From the NCBI RefSeq assembly GCF_022965805.1, contig NC_133103.1:45516071-45580070 (forward strand): a DNA stretch of 64,000 nt. The letters run 5' to 3'. The DNA is from Primulina eburnea. Taxonomy: Eukaryota; Streptophyta; Magnoliopsida; Lamiales; Gesneriaceae. A program made the translations under genes and the position numbers. Positions 22,941-35,994 of this stretch are shown here, in pieces (position 1 is the first letter of the stretch; each line of letters opens with the position of its first letter). The notes under the pieces were generated by a model. It made no database searches and was not told the DNA's origin. It saw only the letters and a list, made by a program, of their open reading frames with translations.

Positions 22941-23121
22941 GAGCTCGCACTAGGGCGGTAAAATCCGACCATATATATATAGGTTGGCCCGAACCTGGCT
23001 GTTAATCCAGACCGGACCCAAAGCCGAACCCAGATCGTCGGGTTCACAATTAGAGCTAACAGTTACAGTTAAAGTCAGGATTTTCTCGGCCCGGCTCCAT
23101 CCCAGCCCGTGGCCAGATCTA

Positions 23122-23591
23122 ACAATAACACTCATCGTGAAAAATCATTAAAATTATAAAAACTTTAAAAAAATGATAATCAAAATTGCAAAATGTAAAA
23201 TGGCCTCGGATATTAATAACAGAAAATTGAGGCTTGGGCCTAGGGCGGTCCCAAATGTAAAATTCTAAGAGAGGTTTCTTTTTTTTTTTTTTTTTTTTTT
23301 TGTAAAGATAATAAAATTTGAAATATTTTATTTGTATTTGAGAACCGAAGACAAACGCCAACCACGTATTTGTTTATTATTATTATTATTATTATTATTA
23401 ATAAAATATAAGTACAGCCTGACTTTACCAGCAATTTCTGAGCTTAATGGAGATGGTGAACAAACTGTTCGTAAATTAAACAAAAAATTAGTATTTGTGT
23501 AATTTTTGATTCAGTTTCTTGCCTGATTCGATCAGTTGGTAGCTGAAATTGTTCAAGTGGCGGGGAGAAGCAGATCGAAGATGCGAGGAAG
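23122..23591. other. Upstream region and 5' UTR of the ERCC8 gene
   Basis: It holds a poly(T) run (23279-23301), a (TTA)n run (23374-23401) and the presumed promoter/5' UTR. An upstream ATG at 23581 is out of frame with the proposed start at 23592. Confidence 0.4.
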
Positions 23592-26500
23592 ATGTGGAAG
23601 GAGACTAGAGACAGAGAATTCGGTAACCTTCGCCCTAATTCATTCGTTAATCGTATTGCCAGAGCTCGTCTTTCTTCCACTCAACTCTCCAATTACAAGG
23701 AAATCGTATCTTCTCACCGTGGCTCCATCGATTCTCTTCAGGTCCTTTCTCACTGCTCACTTTAGTTTTTTGTTTTTTGTTTTTTTTTTTTAATTATTTC
23801 TTCGATTTGATACTTACTTGAAGAACTGTTGGTGATTATGTTGTGATTTTTTTAAGGTTTTGTAGTTTCATCTGGTTTTCACTTGAAAAAAATATGATAA
23901 TGATGTCAAAAGTTGCTGCTGCTATTGATTTTGTATTTTCGGGGCATTGGTTCTTTATGATTTATGCCCCGCTAAAACTGAGCTATATGCTGAACTTTTT
24001 TGGCCATATCATTGGGTTTTCCTGCATCTTTGAGGGCCATTAAAATTTTAAGGCTGTGAGATTACTATGATTGAAACGGCGAATCATTTTTAATTTTTTT
24101 TTTTAACTCTTAACTGAAGTTAATGGAAACAAACATCCTATGTCTTTTGCTCCAAAAATCTTGCGTTTGTTTCAGTGGAGTATCACGTTTGTTTTTTTTT
24201 TTTTTTTATAAATTGCTAGATTAAAAAATTTGATAGGGTGGTTCATGATGGTAAGTTAAGAGTTACATTATTTCTCACTTGTATTATTTCTTGAGCTAGT
24301 GTGATTAAACTTATGCTGCATGGACGTTTCCTCTTTGAGCAAAAATATCTTTGTGATTTGGTGTAATGCTATGTTTTTCCTTAAAAAATGTGGCCCTGTT
24401 GCAATTCAAGATCAGGTTGATTTGACGGAGGGTAGATATTTACTGGCTGGTGCAGCAGATGCAACTGTTGCTATCTATGATATTCAACGTGCAACAAATT
24501 ATGAGGGGGGTGGCCTGATTGCAAAGCACAAGTCAGTATTTGTCATTAACAAACAGCATGAGAATGGACATAAATATGCCATATCCTCAGCGGCTCAGCC
24601 ATTTGGTATCCAATTGACACAGGATTGTTCGCAACTGGTTCTTATGATCATCATGTTAATGTCTGGGATACAAATTCCACACAAGCAAGTCTTGTTTCTT
24701 TTGTATCTTTGGATAAAATTTTGAATCCTTCTACCATCTCGCATTACTTAATATTTCTAATACAGGTTGTACAGAATTTTAAAATGCCTGGAAAGGTTTA
24801 TAAAATTGCTATGTCTCCACAAGCAAGAGCTCACATGTTAATTGCTGCTGGAACCGAGGATGTCCAAGTTCGTTTATGTGATATAGCCTCCGGTGCATTT
24901 GCCCACACATTATCAGGTCATCGTGGTATGTAAATAGTTCTACATCACCTTGTCTAACATTAACCTTCTTGGCACTCACTTTAGAGTTTGACAGGAAAGT
25001 ATGGATGTTGTTTGTGCACATGTGATTCTCATATAGTTGCAAGTTGTTGCAGTTATTGGAAGGGGGATAGTTAGGAAGCAGCAACTGTTTCCGTCATAGA
25101 GCGGTTGATACATTGTGTTTGAGCTGCTTTATATTTGAGTTGCGTGTTACCAACAACTATAGCTTTTACCTAAACAACAAGCATTTGACACTAAAGTTTT
25201 TTCCTGTTAGAAACAAAAAACTAGCTGGTAGAGTGTTATTAGGGCTAATCAATTGCTGACTGAGATCTTACAACTGATTTTAAAGGATATTTTTCTCAAT
25301 CCTGAATTTCCTGGGCTGCTTTCGCATTTTGGTAATCGAAAATTCGTACTTGACATGATTAGACTACTTCAGCATGAATACCAAGAGAAGGTAAACACAT
25401 AATAGCATTAGCGAACTAAGAACCAAAAACTTGTCCTTCATAACTATACATTTAGATGAGAACTAATTTCTATTCTGCCTCTGAATATGGTATATGCACT
25501 AGTATAATTAATTTGGAGTAGGTTAGAAATCAGCAAAGTTGACATGGGGCAGCAGCAATATGATTTATCATTCGATGTATGCTTCTATTGATAACAGTTC
25601 GTTCTTCTTTTTTTTTAGCTGAAGTTTTGAGTTATCTACTTGTTAATTCAGAAAAGAAATTTGAATATTTCTAGTAAATCAAGACAACATCTTTCCAAAG
25701 GGATGAACTATCAATTTTGATGTATAAAAGAAACTGTAGAACAAATCAGCCTTATTTCTAAGTATAGGAAAATTGTAGACTGGACAAATTGTTCCATATA
25801 ATAGACGGTACCTATTTTTATATTTATTTTTGCTTCTGTTCTTACACTGCTACCTATTTCCTTAAACTGTCTCAAGTTTGTATATACACCTTCATTCAAC
25901 AATCTGACTTTATGAGTATAGTGCCTTTTCGTTCACCCCTATAAGAAGCTAATGTTTTCGGTCTCAAGTTACCTTGTCTTCATAATTAAATTACTAAACA
26001 TAATAATGCTAATTGTGTTAAACTTTCTTTGTTTCTGCCACCAACTAAATATTCCTTGCTCTTCCTTCAATTTTGTAGTGAATAGAAAGTAGTTTATTTT
26101 GTTGACAATACCAATTCGGTGTTAGATCTTGTAGGAAATTCACGCATTTGATATGATGTGATGGATCTTTATTCGTTATATTTGTTTGTTATGATAGATG
26201 GTGTAATGTCATTGGAGTGGTCTACTTCTAGTGAGTGGGTTTTGGTAACCGGAGGATGTGATGGTGCTATACGTTTTTGGGACATTAGGCGTGCTGGATG
26301 CTTTCATATTTTAGATCAATCCCATTCTCAGCTTGGAAGACGCCCGCCTCTTCTATCACGCACAACAACTAATAAGGTTCCTTATTTTCTAGTACCAAGA
26401 CACAAAACAATTGATATATGTGTTTTAAGATACATAATTTAGCCTGAAGAATAAGATGGTTGATATTGTTATCCTTTGCATGTTTCTATACTTATGCTAT

Positions 26501-28291
26501 TGTTTTAATTAAGACACCTTGAAATTTAGTTTGCTTGGAAGTGCCACATAAGTGTCTATTTTAACTGAAATGTGTTCATGGTAAAGGAAATTAGTGAAAT
26601 TTCACATATAGGATAGTGTTTTGCTTGACTATGATCATCAAGTTAGAGAATTTCATATTAGAATGAAACAGAACTTCTCCAAATCTTTTCCTGGTTCCTG
26701 ACTTTCTGTGCTGTCGTACGTATCAAAATACTGTCTCGTCGAAAGCTTTACACCCACTATACTCTTTTTGCACCCACAGATGTGATGTGTCTTGTAAAGT
26801 GAAATTATATTTACCTTGATTTTTTTGCTCTTTGGTAGAAATCTTCATCGGCAGGACAACTTTCGAATGCAAAAGTCCGAGCACCTCAGAGGAAAGTACC
26901 CAATGGAAATGCTTTGAAGTCCTATTCAACTGGGAGGATTTCAAGTCATGTAAAAACCACAAAACAGCGATTACATCCTGGAATGCTATCGAATTATGAT
27001 CGTGCCACTGGCCATTATGGTGTTGTGACTGGAATAAAGGGGACCGACGATGGCATGTATCTTCTTAGTGCAGGTTGAATTTACTACAAATTGAAGAAAA
27101 GTCTATCATGTATTCTCCCTTCTACTGTTTTTTTCTATGATTCATTATTTTATTTGCAACCTTCACTTCAATTTTTCAAAATATTTTTGCATAGGGGCTA
27201 GAAAGACTTCTCAGTTCCATATTACATTAAAACTTAAAGAATAGAGAATATTATGCTAACTTCCGTGGTATGATCTGTTATGTTATTTTCTCAACATGTG
27301 ATGTGGCCATTAGGAACCTTGATTTATTTTTAGTTAGATTGTATTTTAAAAGTCCGTTTTTATGAGGTCTACTCCAATACATTGCTTTCTGAGAAATTTT
27401 GATATGCAAAAAGTAGCGCGACCTTAGGCTGAGGGTAATGCTCTGTTGCTACTTTCTTTCCTTGTTAATTTGGACTGGCTTAGATTTTTGGGTCTTATCA
27501 GTCATTGAAGTTTCATTTTGGATATACAGAGCAATGTGCCAAATTTTTATAACTAATTGTATTATCATGGATGTTAATTCTTTATTACATCTTTGACTCT
27601 CAGGTTCTGATTCACGGCTGAAGTTATGGGATATAGAATCTGGATGTAATACACTTGTAAACTTTGAAACTAAACGTTTACAAAGCACGAAAGCTATACA
27701 GATGGCTGTATCTCATGATTCAACCCTCGCTTATATTCCATGCATGACCACTGTTAAAGTATACATCCTCTTCTTACATTCTACTGTGACAGTATCACTT
27801 TTTCAAATATGTGATTTGTTGTGTGATATATGCTATCAATTTTTTAGGTATTCGATATGTGGTCTGGTCAAACAAAGGGGACTTTCCGTGGCCATTATGA
27901 AAATGTCAACTGCTGTTGGTACAACGCACAGGATCATGTTTGTCTCCCTCCCTCCTCCTCTCCCTAACACCCACCCCCAAAAAAAAAAGGCTACGCACCC
28001 CCACAAATGTTGGCTGTATCATTTTTTCCCTGGATAAATTCTCATTGAGTCACTGAAAAAGAAATTAATAATTTGGTCCCTTGTTTGTAGGAGTTGTACA
28101 CTGGCGGTAACGACAGACAGATCCTCGTCTGGTCACCATCAAAATTCATTTCTGATGAAATGGTAGGTTTTCTAAATTTGAATGTTTGATTTTCTGGTGC
28201 TACGCCGAGCGATCCCAACCTTATTTTGGTGCAGGATGAATGGAGGAAAGGGCAAAATACAGCAGCTGATCAGGATAACTGGAGTGACTAA
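23592..28291 (+). CDS. ERCC8: ERCC8/CSA WD40 protein (transcription-coupled DNA repair), frame broken by 8 bp in exon 2
   Basis: Nine exons: 23592-23741, 24416-24684, 24766-24925, 26198-26376, 26839-27073, 27604-27758, 27848-27937, 28091-28162, 28235-28291. All phases join cleanly except for 8 extra bases in exon 2. Without them the gene encodes 452 residues, close to Arabidopsis CSA-1. Seven WD-type blade ends are visible (YDIQ, WDTN, CDIA, WDIR, WDIE, MWSG, VWSP), and WDIR at about 218-221 fits the DDB1-binding DWD motif. CSA is the substrate receptor of a CUL4-DDB1 ubiquitin ligase in nuclear transcription-coupled repair. It starts MWKETRDREFGNLRPNSF and ends DNWSD, both family-like. Intron 2 has a GC donor (GCAAGT at 24685). 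As written the product stops shortly after residue 80-120, so this copy is either null or mis-assembled. Confidence 0.9.
24586..24601 (+). other. 8-bp near-duplication (ctcagcgg/ctcagcca) breaking ERCC8 exon 2
   Basis: Two adjacent octamers, 24586-24593 and 24594-24601, differ only in their last two bases. Removing the first restores the frame to SSAIWYPIDTGLF, the conserved CSA sequence. An 8-bp duplication with altered junction bases is what excision of a hAT element leaves. Confidence 0.7.
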
Positions 28292-29084
28292 GGTTTATTT
28301 ATCTATTGGTCTTTGTTTTCTCCTTGTACATTGTAGCCTCGCCTTTTTTACAAGAAGTTTGAAGTTTGTCTTATAGATTTGTATAATTAGAATGAAACGC
28401 TTGCCTGAGTAATGATACAGAAATCTTTGGCTATGAGAAGTAGTTTCTTCAAACAATTATTTTGTAAAGTTTTCCTTTTTCTTTTTCTTGTTTTTTGTAA
28501 GTAAAATCTATTTTATTTTTAAATATGGTAGAAACAAAGTTTTTATTATTATTATTATTATTATTTATTTATAAAATACAGATGAACATTTTAAAACAAC
28601 ATTCTACGCCTTTTCGCTTTTTAAAATAAAATTTCCGCCAAATGCTACATTATATTTTAAACAATAACGCTCTATTAATATTTTTATATTTATGAAATTG
28701 TTATCTTACTATTTTTATGATTGCTTAATTGGTGTTTAATTTTAGGATCATTTGTTAAATCTAAATATGATCAATGTTAGTTTTGATAAGATGAAGGAAG
28801 GGAAATATAAAGTAACTGAATTGTGAGAACTGAAATTTTAAAACTTAAATTGGATATATATTCTCGAATTCGATTAAGCTTGGAAATTTTAATTTTTTTT
28901 ATCCGGTCAACTTCGTTTCGAAATATATGAACATGTCCGTGATTTATTTGAAAATAAAAGTTTGAAATTTTTTAATTTAATTTATAATTATATTATATTA
29001 ATAAAATATTAAAGTTTATGAGCAGTTAACAAATATAAAAAAATAATTTGTGTGCAAGCTCGGTTCGAAAAAAAATTCAAACGT

Positions 29085-29138
<54 letters not shown>

Positions 29139-29214
29139 TGAGTGTGTGTATATGTATTAGAAGATGGATTGAAAATTAGAATCTACAAAATGAACTTATG
29201 AGGTTTATGTTTGG
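28292..29214. other. Intergenic, ERCC8 3' UTR then AT-rich DNA with microsatellites
   Basis: No gene seen. It contains a (TTA)n run (28543-28567) and a compound (AT)n(GT)n run (29085-29154). Confidence 0.4.
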
Positions 29215-29396
29215 AGTAGGTCTCTTGAGAGACGGTCTCACGAATTTTTATCTGTGAGACGGGTCAATCCTACCGATATTCACAATAAAAAATAATACTC
29301 TTAGCATAAAAAGTAATAATTTTTCATGAATGACCAAAATAAGAGATCCATCTCACAAAATACGACCCGTGAGATCGTCTCACACAAATTTTTGCC
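29215..29396 (+). repeat. 180-bp palindrome-armed repeat, copy 1
   Basis: Begins ggagtaggtctc and ends cacaaatttttgcc. Both arms carry a version of GTGAGACSGTCTCAC. Centre contains cacaataaaaaataatactc. Family seen nine times in this window; it looks like a MITE-type or SINE-type element with no coding capacity. Confidence 0.75.
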
Positions 29397-29876
29397 ATAT
29401 GCTCGAGACAAAACAATACCCTCGAGATAAGTCGAATTTCGAGACTTATTTTTGCTAAATACTGATTATTTTTTCTTAAAAATATTTTTAAACGTTTTCA
29501 CGTTAACATGTATAACTATTGTTGTATATTTAACTTTTCATAATTCCAAAAAATACTCTACTATTTTTTAAGTTACAATAGAGATAAATATGGAATGGAT
29601 ATAAAAAATAAAAATGAAATATTATTTGTTTCCAAAAATTGGAAATATAACATAATAATAAAAAATTATTTTAATCGATTTAAAATGTGTTTTTTACACT
29701 GCTCTATGTTTAAAATTATTGACAAGTACTATAATATTTTGAGTAGTTCCAATTTTAGATAACTTATTTCAGAAACCGAGACCATTGAGGAATTTATTAA
29801 GATCGTGATGATACCAAGAATTCCACATACTTTGGGTTCGGTCTGGTGAGGAGAAATTATTCCTGGTAGTTGGTCG
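29397..29876. other. AT-rich spacer, nothing recognised
   Basis: Only low-complexity AT-rich sequence seen. Confidence 0.4.
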
Positions 29877-30170
29877 ATGCCGAGAGATCCGAGCATAATC
29901 TCATCATCGGAAAATGGCCGAACTGAATCCTATGCAGACGAACAAACGTTAGAAGACAACGTGAGTGTTTCCGGTATTTTATCTCTGCTGCTTAAGTGTA
30001 AAACTAATTGTACGAATATAATATTAATATTTTGTGTAAACAATGAGTTAATGTCTTAAATTATAGAGACTACTTGATATTTATAGAGTTGAGACTAGAT
30101 ATCTTGTATCAATGTCAACAACTTTACCACCAAGACAAGTCTTTCATATGGAAAAGATTTTGGTAAAGTA
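29877..30170 (+). CDS. Candidate two-exon gene fragment, unknown function
   Basis: From ATG 29877, 28 codons (MPRDPSIISSSENGRTESYA...) run to a donor-like AAC|GTGAGT at 29961. After tttaaattatag a second exon-like stretch begins at 30067 (RLLDIYRVETRYLVSMSTT, then LPPRQVFHMEK) in the matching phase, ending at a strong AA|GTAAGT near 30169 or at the TAA just after it. The residues look like real protein. No clear third exon follows, so this may be a gene fragment truncated by repeats. Family not recognised. Confidence 0.35.
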
Positions 30171-30751
30171 AGTTCTCTCAAATACCATATTTGTGTTGAT
30201 CACACCTTATCTGTGCCAATTTATAAATTCAAATGTTGTATCCAGATTTCCTTGGGACTCTTTCCTTATCACAGAAGATTTAATTCAGAGTTTGGTACTG
30301 ACAAAAGCTTGTTCACTGTCATACTAGGCCGAGCTCGAGCAGATAACCAACCCCTGAGTTCGGCTGCTCGAACTCTTCCGTTCCGATGGCTTTTATCGAG
30401 TATAGAGGAATTCAACTTCTTAGTACGATACCGGACCTTTCGGGCTGGACAACATCATTATCTAGCCCATCATATTTATAAAGGGGGCTCGCATGTGGAC
30501 CGAGTCGGGTCGGTTCGGGTCGGATTTCCAGAGATATCATACTGGTTAAAAGGGTAACATTGTTAATTTGTATTACAAAAATTTTTCAGATGGAGTGTAT
30601 TTAACAAAAATTGGAGTATAAAAAACACTAATTCCAAAAACATATTATTTTTCTCATAATTTTATTAAAAATATAATCGAACATATTGTTTTGTCCTTTA
30701 ACAAATGAAGATTTAATATCTGAACACAGATGCAGAAATTTAACAAAGAAA
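30171..30751. other. Spacer with one longish open frame, no recognised gene
   Basis: The frame 30213-30557 (+, 114 codons) has no family resemblance I can see and overlaps sequence rich in ccgagtcgggtcgg-like motifs, typical of repeat debris. Confidence 0.3.
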
Positions 30752-30935
30752 AGACAAAAATTTGTGTGAGACGGTATCACGGGTCGTATTTTGTGAGACA
30801 GGCCTCTTATTTGGGTCATCCGTGAAAAGTATTACTTTTTATGTCAAGAGTTTTACTTTGTATTGTGAATATCAGTAAGGTTGATTCATCTTATAGATAA
30901 AGATTCGTGAGACCGTCTCACAAGATACCTACTCC
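30752..30935 (-). repeat. 180-bp palindrome-armed repeat, copy 2
   Basis: Same family as 29215-29396, reverse orientation: gacaaaaatttgtgtgagac at the left and cacaagatacctactcc at the right. Confidence 0.75.
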
Positions 30936-31849
30936 AAAGAAAAAGATTAAAACGTTAGATAATCTCAATATCGGAGCCAATAATTTAGATTTTTTCTTAA
31001 CCTCGGAAGTTCTTGTCGTACATCGAATCTAACTAAGCCCGACGTGTGATTAAAGCAATAATAATTACATTAACATCGCTACGAAGATATTTTATTACTC
31101 AGTATATCCTGATTATATCGTTAACTTTGTTTTTCAGAAAACAAATTATATTTGTAAATTTAATAACAAACCTTTATTTAATGATATTGGAAAAGGAAAA
31201 TGGAATACAATCACATTAAATAGGGGTATATTATATATAAAAAAATGTAGACTATATAATTGGAACGTAGATAATATTATTATATATAATTTATTGGAAT
31301 TGACAATTAAAGATTTTTGGCTTAGCCAATGAGATTGCGTGAGCTATCTAGATTATTCATTAATATTCTAGATGTGGTAGCTTTTGGGCTACACTCCGCA
31401 TATATTGACCCTCGTTATTAATTCGGACTGATATAATAATGATGGGATTATGCATAAATAATTTTATGTTCAAAGTGCTGGTTCAGTTCAGTTACAACAC
31501 ATACTGAATTGTTTCATTCCAATAATCGAGTTAAGAGATATGATCAAAATATCGCAACTGCTCATATCCAACCGATTGTTGTTGTCGTGCAATCAATGCG
31601 GTAATTCAGCGATCATTTAGACCTTGATAACATATGAATTTGCCCGACTTGAAATATGACTTGTTCCAAATTAAGTTTTATGATCAGTCAAATTTAGCGG
31701 ATTGTCATCATCAAAAAACCGAAGCTCGCCAAAAATTCAGTTTGGCTAAATTAAGTTTCAGTTTTCTTCTTGTGTTTGCAACTTCACACATGAATAAATA
31801 TGTTAGAAATACAATAACAACTCAGTCTGACTGACATTCGAAGGTGCTT
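30936..31849. other. Spacer, probably retrotransposon-derived, nothing coding
   Basis: No gene seen. Its right part joins the copia gag scrap on the minus strand and may be flanking element sequence. Confidence 0.3.
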
Positions 31850-31992
31850 CCTTCGGTGGCTTTTTAACTAAGCACATACGCAGTCTTTTCCGAGTTCAAA
31901 ACAATCTTTAAATTTTGAAACCAGTCATTATAGTTAGGTTCAGTCAACTTGTTTTGATCGAGAATGATTGAAAGCGGGTTACGAGTAGTCAT
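31850..31992 (-). pseudogene. Copia gag N-terminal fragment
   Basis: From ATG at 31992 on the minus strand: ILDQNKLTEPNYNDWFQNLK followed by IVLNSEKTAYVL and a TAA. This is the typical start of a plant copia gag (L..L...NY..W...L...L). The rest of the element is absent, so it is a truncated relic unrelated to the copia at 10214. Confidence 0.7.
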
Positions 31993-33289
31993 CGTAAATA
32001 TACTGAAAATGAAAATAGATAATGGTTACTGATTATTTTAAAATAATTATAAGATATAAAATATGGGTTTTTATTCTATAAATTTCTCTCTCACTATTTT
32101 GACATTTCCACCACCCTATGATGCAAAAAGAGAAATCATATTTCTTTAGTGCACATATAGTCCAATTAGCCAATAATAACTTCGAATAATATCAGCCAAT
32201 TATAATTTCTAAAATGTAGAATCCAATTGCATCCTTATGCAACCTCCGCGTGTTTCGCCTCACGTTTAATAAAGACCCAATAATATGACGCTGTTTATTT
32301 TCACGTGTCAAACCGACCCATCAATATTGAATTGTAGTTGACGGTCGCCATGAGTTCCCCCAATAATATAAGCCGAATTCATGGGAGTTCCACTCCGGTG
32401 GAAGTCACAGCTTTCTGGCGTCTAGGCCTCCCCAATAATATGATTCAGACACTGTCCGCGGGTAGCGTTCAACATGCAATCACGGTTGATGGAAGGGAAA
32501 AATAAATTAAACTCTTTTAATTTTTACTTTTGTAGTTTGATATAAATTTTGATTAAATGAGGGATTTAATTTTAAAATTGCCTCATCATTTTAAGTTAAA
32601 AACGTGTGCCATGTTTATATGTTTGTCAGATTCATGTAACTATATTATTTAATAATATACCTACATGCATACTACTATATATCACATATATCATAATATG
32701 AAATTCAACAATAAATAAGGATGATCGATCATCAATACTACTAGATCCATGTGAACCAGACATGGATTCCAGTCCAAAACATAGGTGAATGAAGGGATGC
32801 AAATGTAATTTATTACAAGAGCTTCCAATATTTTAAATGTCTTTATCCTGTGCATCAGGCCCACCATCTTCCAGTCTTGATCTCTCGCTATTACTAATAA
32901 TTACATTTAAATAGTCATGACACATAAGATATACATCTCATGGAGTGGGAAAAGACCATAACCTAGACCCACTTTAATAATATCAAATATTAACAAAATG
33001 AATTTAAAACAGCAAAATATCCTAACATAGAGTTATCACATTGGTCAAGACTTTCGATCATCCTCCATGTATTTAATATCATATATTAACATCAACTAAT
33101 TAAACATGCATATACGAATTTTATTACTAACCATCAAAATTATTAAAGAATTTAATAAATTAAATAGGCACCTTTTATTTAATTTCCAATTTATTAAATA
33201 GTAATAGATTTCTTGTAAAAATATATTTTTAACATAAATAATTAAAATCACATTCTAATTATTTACCTTACATGAAAATTAAAATTTAG
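31993..33289. other. Spacer with a GC-richer non-coding block
   Basis: No gene seen. The block 32220-32490 stands out from AT-rich surroundings and contains CCCAATAATATGA-like sequence three times (32276, 32358, 32430). Its nature is unknown. Confidence 0.35.
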
Positions 33290-35327
33290 CAAAATTTTAT
33301 TTTAAGGAAAAACTGAACAATTTTCACAAAATATCAATTTTATCCGAGACTGTAAAATCAGAAAATCGCACCCAAGGTCCAAATCGCAACATAAGTTTAA
33401 AATTTTTTATTTTATTTTAACAATCATAATATTTGGACACTCGTATGGTTTAAATTGAATAAAAATACATAGGATGTTTAGTGATATACCTTTAATGAAT
33501 TTTCAGTTGGCTCCAACTACGCCGGTATAAGCGAAGTATCTCTTGTTGTAAATCTTACTTACGTTCTTCAAGTTTTCTTTCTTCAATCTCCCAATCTGGT
33601 CCACAACTAGAAGATTAGTTCTTCATCTAAATAGCATAGAATATTTAGAAGAAATTTTCATTATCAAAAACTCGAGAGGCGGCTCAAACCCTAAACTCTC
33701 TTTAGGGGTGTTCGAATTTTTGGAGGAGAAGGGACGGTATTTTTTTTTTTTTTTAAAGTTGGATTGTTATGGAGGCTAGGGTTTGTGCCTCGTTGCCCTT
33801 TTTATTATCAATGCATTACCTGATTTCCATAAATATAGGTTTAGGCATCTTAATCAACATTAATGCGCTTGATTAATTAATTGGAATAATCCAACTACTT
33901 TAATTAATTAATAAAAGTTTATTAAGAACTTTAATTATTTAGTATGTTGGACTTATACTCCTACAAGCTCATTAAACATACTTCCCACTAGATTTAATTT
34001 AATATTTAATAAACTCAATTTTTGAGTTTAATGAATTAAATTCAACTCTTTGAATTTATTCTCTCCAAATTTTAAATATCATAAATTCAATTTCTTGAAT
34101 TTACTATCTCATAAATTCTTGAATTTATTATCTCAATATTTAATTATCATAAATTCAACTCCTTGAATTTACTATATCATAATTTTATATAAATTCAACT
34201 CCTTGAATTTATTCTTTCAACAGAAACAAAATGATCAAGTACTTGTGTGACCCTCAATGGTTCAGGGATACAGCTAGCCCTGAGTTAACAAATCTTTGTG
34301 ATTCAGGATATTTTTCTTTATTCGAGCTTATCTCAATTTGCCCCATTTCATGCCCCAACATTTGGTCATGAGAATGTCGGAAATCATTTTTCTGACTAAA
34401 CTCATCGAATTATGGTAAGAGCGTCTACTAGCATCGCCCCATGATTCCCTAGATATCACTGATAGAGTTTGCAAAAACAAGTCGGTTATGATTAACGTAC
34501 AGTATGATCCATTCATCTCATATATCTCGATCGAATCTGCAATCATTGGTTCATCGAGGATTGCATATTAGATTTGATAGCTATGTGATACGATCATGAA
34601 ATATTCACAGTGCCATCACATGCACAACTAGGGAACTCCTTCCTTAATGTACATCTCATACTCTGGCCAGAGATTTCATGCACTATTATTTCGTTAAATC
34701 ACATAGGACATCTACACTCGTAGGTGAGCGGTGAATTCCCAACTATAATGCTTCGGCTCCTACATATGTCGCAATTGCACCCAACCTCACCACCTCGTGA
34801 CCCTCACGGAGTCGGTAAACGAGTGAAAGCACAAACTTGGTATGCAGAGCCTCAGTATTGTCTCGGGTCATAAGTACTAATTATGTACAGTCACAACCAC
34901 AAAATTTTTCTATCGATGAATGATAACAATTTGTAAAGTCCAAAGGAGAGATGTTCGGTACAATCATCATATGATTACCCATCTGCATGATTGGACATAT
35001 ATATGCCCTTACCACGAAACACGGTACACAACATCACATATGCTAGTCTCAACCTCAAGCGGCCTATATCCTTATTTTTAGACGACTGAATCAACTATGA
35101 ATGAATTTAGAATACACAATGTTTAAAAATGAGTTTCAGGATCGAATTATGATTCATTTGTATTAAAGTATAATCAAGAACTTTATCTATGTTGATTGCA
35201 TGGATATACAGATAAAGAAAAATGAAACCATAAAAAGTTAAATTATATTAAAATAAATATTATATATTACACTTGAGTCAATAAATTCTCTAGCCAACTT
35301 TTGGCTTACAGGACATCTACTCTAACA
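33290..35327 (-). repeat. LTR of a retrotransposon, minus orientation, left end unresolved
   Basis: Read on the minus strand it begins TGTTAGAGTAGATGTCCTGT at 35327, a start I associate with a large, widespread plant LTR. Further in it has the style of an LTR: a leader with polypyrimidine tracts and aaaccctaaactctc near 33690. No internal domain adjoins it, so it is a solo or truncated LTR. The left boundary and the duplication (ctcaa expected) were not found; the left coordinate is approximate. Confidence 0.55.
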
Positions 35328-35994
35328 CTCAACACAAGAAAACACATGGAAGTGGTGGTCATGGTAGTTCAGGTGATGGTCATAGCAGTTCAAACAATGG
35401 ATGCAGACCAAGCCACTCCTCCCATGACACATCAACCTTCCAGGAGATAATTTTTTTTTTACTTCTGAAATTGTCATTTTTTATTATTTATTCTATTTCA
35501 GTTCATCCATAAAATTTAATTTTCCTTCAAATACTAGCTTTTCTGCCTAGTATTGACATAATAAAAAATAGTTAAATTGTTAAGTTTGGTGATTATGAAC
35601 TAAACCGATTAGACTTAATTGTATTAATAAATGTAGATCACTCAAGGAATTTAAGAACTACCAACTGAACTTCACTTATACTTAAGAACTAATCCGATGA
35701 GCTTACAACATAATTATACTAATCTGAACTATGTCGAACTAATCTGAGCTGAACGTCAACTTATCTGGAGAAATTTTCTGAGTGTAACGGTCATTTATCT
35801 TTTCAGCAAGGATACACAATAAAATAAAATATTTGTTGGTTGCCTTAATCAGCTAGTGTCCAAAGAAATTTAATTGTCCAGTACTATATTAGGGAAGATG
35901 ACAATAGGTCGGATGTAAGCTAATTTTAGAACAATAAGGGGCAAGATATAAAAATTAGCAAATTAAACATTATAGAAAAAATAATAAAATATTA
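35328..35994. other. Spacer with a Gly/His/Ser-rich reading frame
   Basis: At 35340-35456 (+) a frame reads THGSGGHGSSGDGHSSSNNG and on to HDTSTFQE. It has no proper start and no homology I recognise. The remainder is AT-rich with no gene seen. Confidence 0.25.

Larger units (their letters stand above)
19257..23121 (+). mobile_element. Degenerate hAT DNA transposon
   Basis: Ends carry near-perfect inverted repeats: TAGACCTGGCCA (19257-19268) and the inverse of TAGATCTGGCCA (23110-23121), one mismatch in 12. Both subterminal regions are rich in GGCCCGG and GACCCG motifs, unlike the AT-rich interior. Inside are a BED zinc finger and a hAT dimerisation region. I could not find a matching 8-bp target-site duplication (atatcagc and acaataac flank it), so the flanks have decayed or one end is off by a few bases. 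Confidence 0.75.

Noticed and set aside
23536..23793. Upstream frame with ATG at 23581 as the start of ERCC8
   Set aside because: It is out of frame with exon 2; the ATG at 23592 gives the conserved MWKE start and a matching phase.
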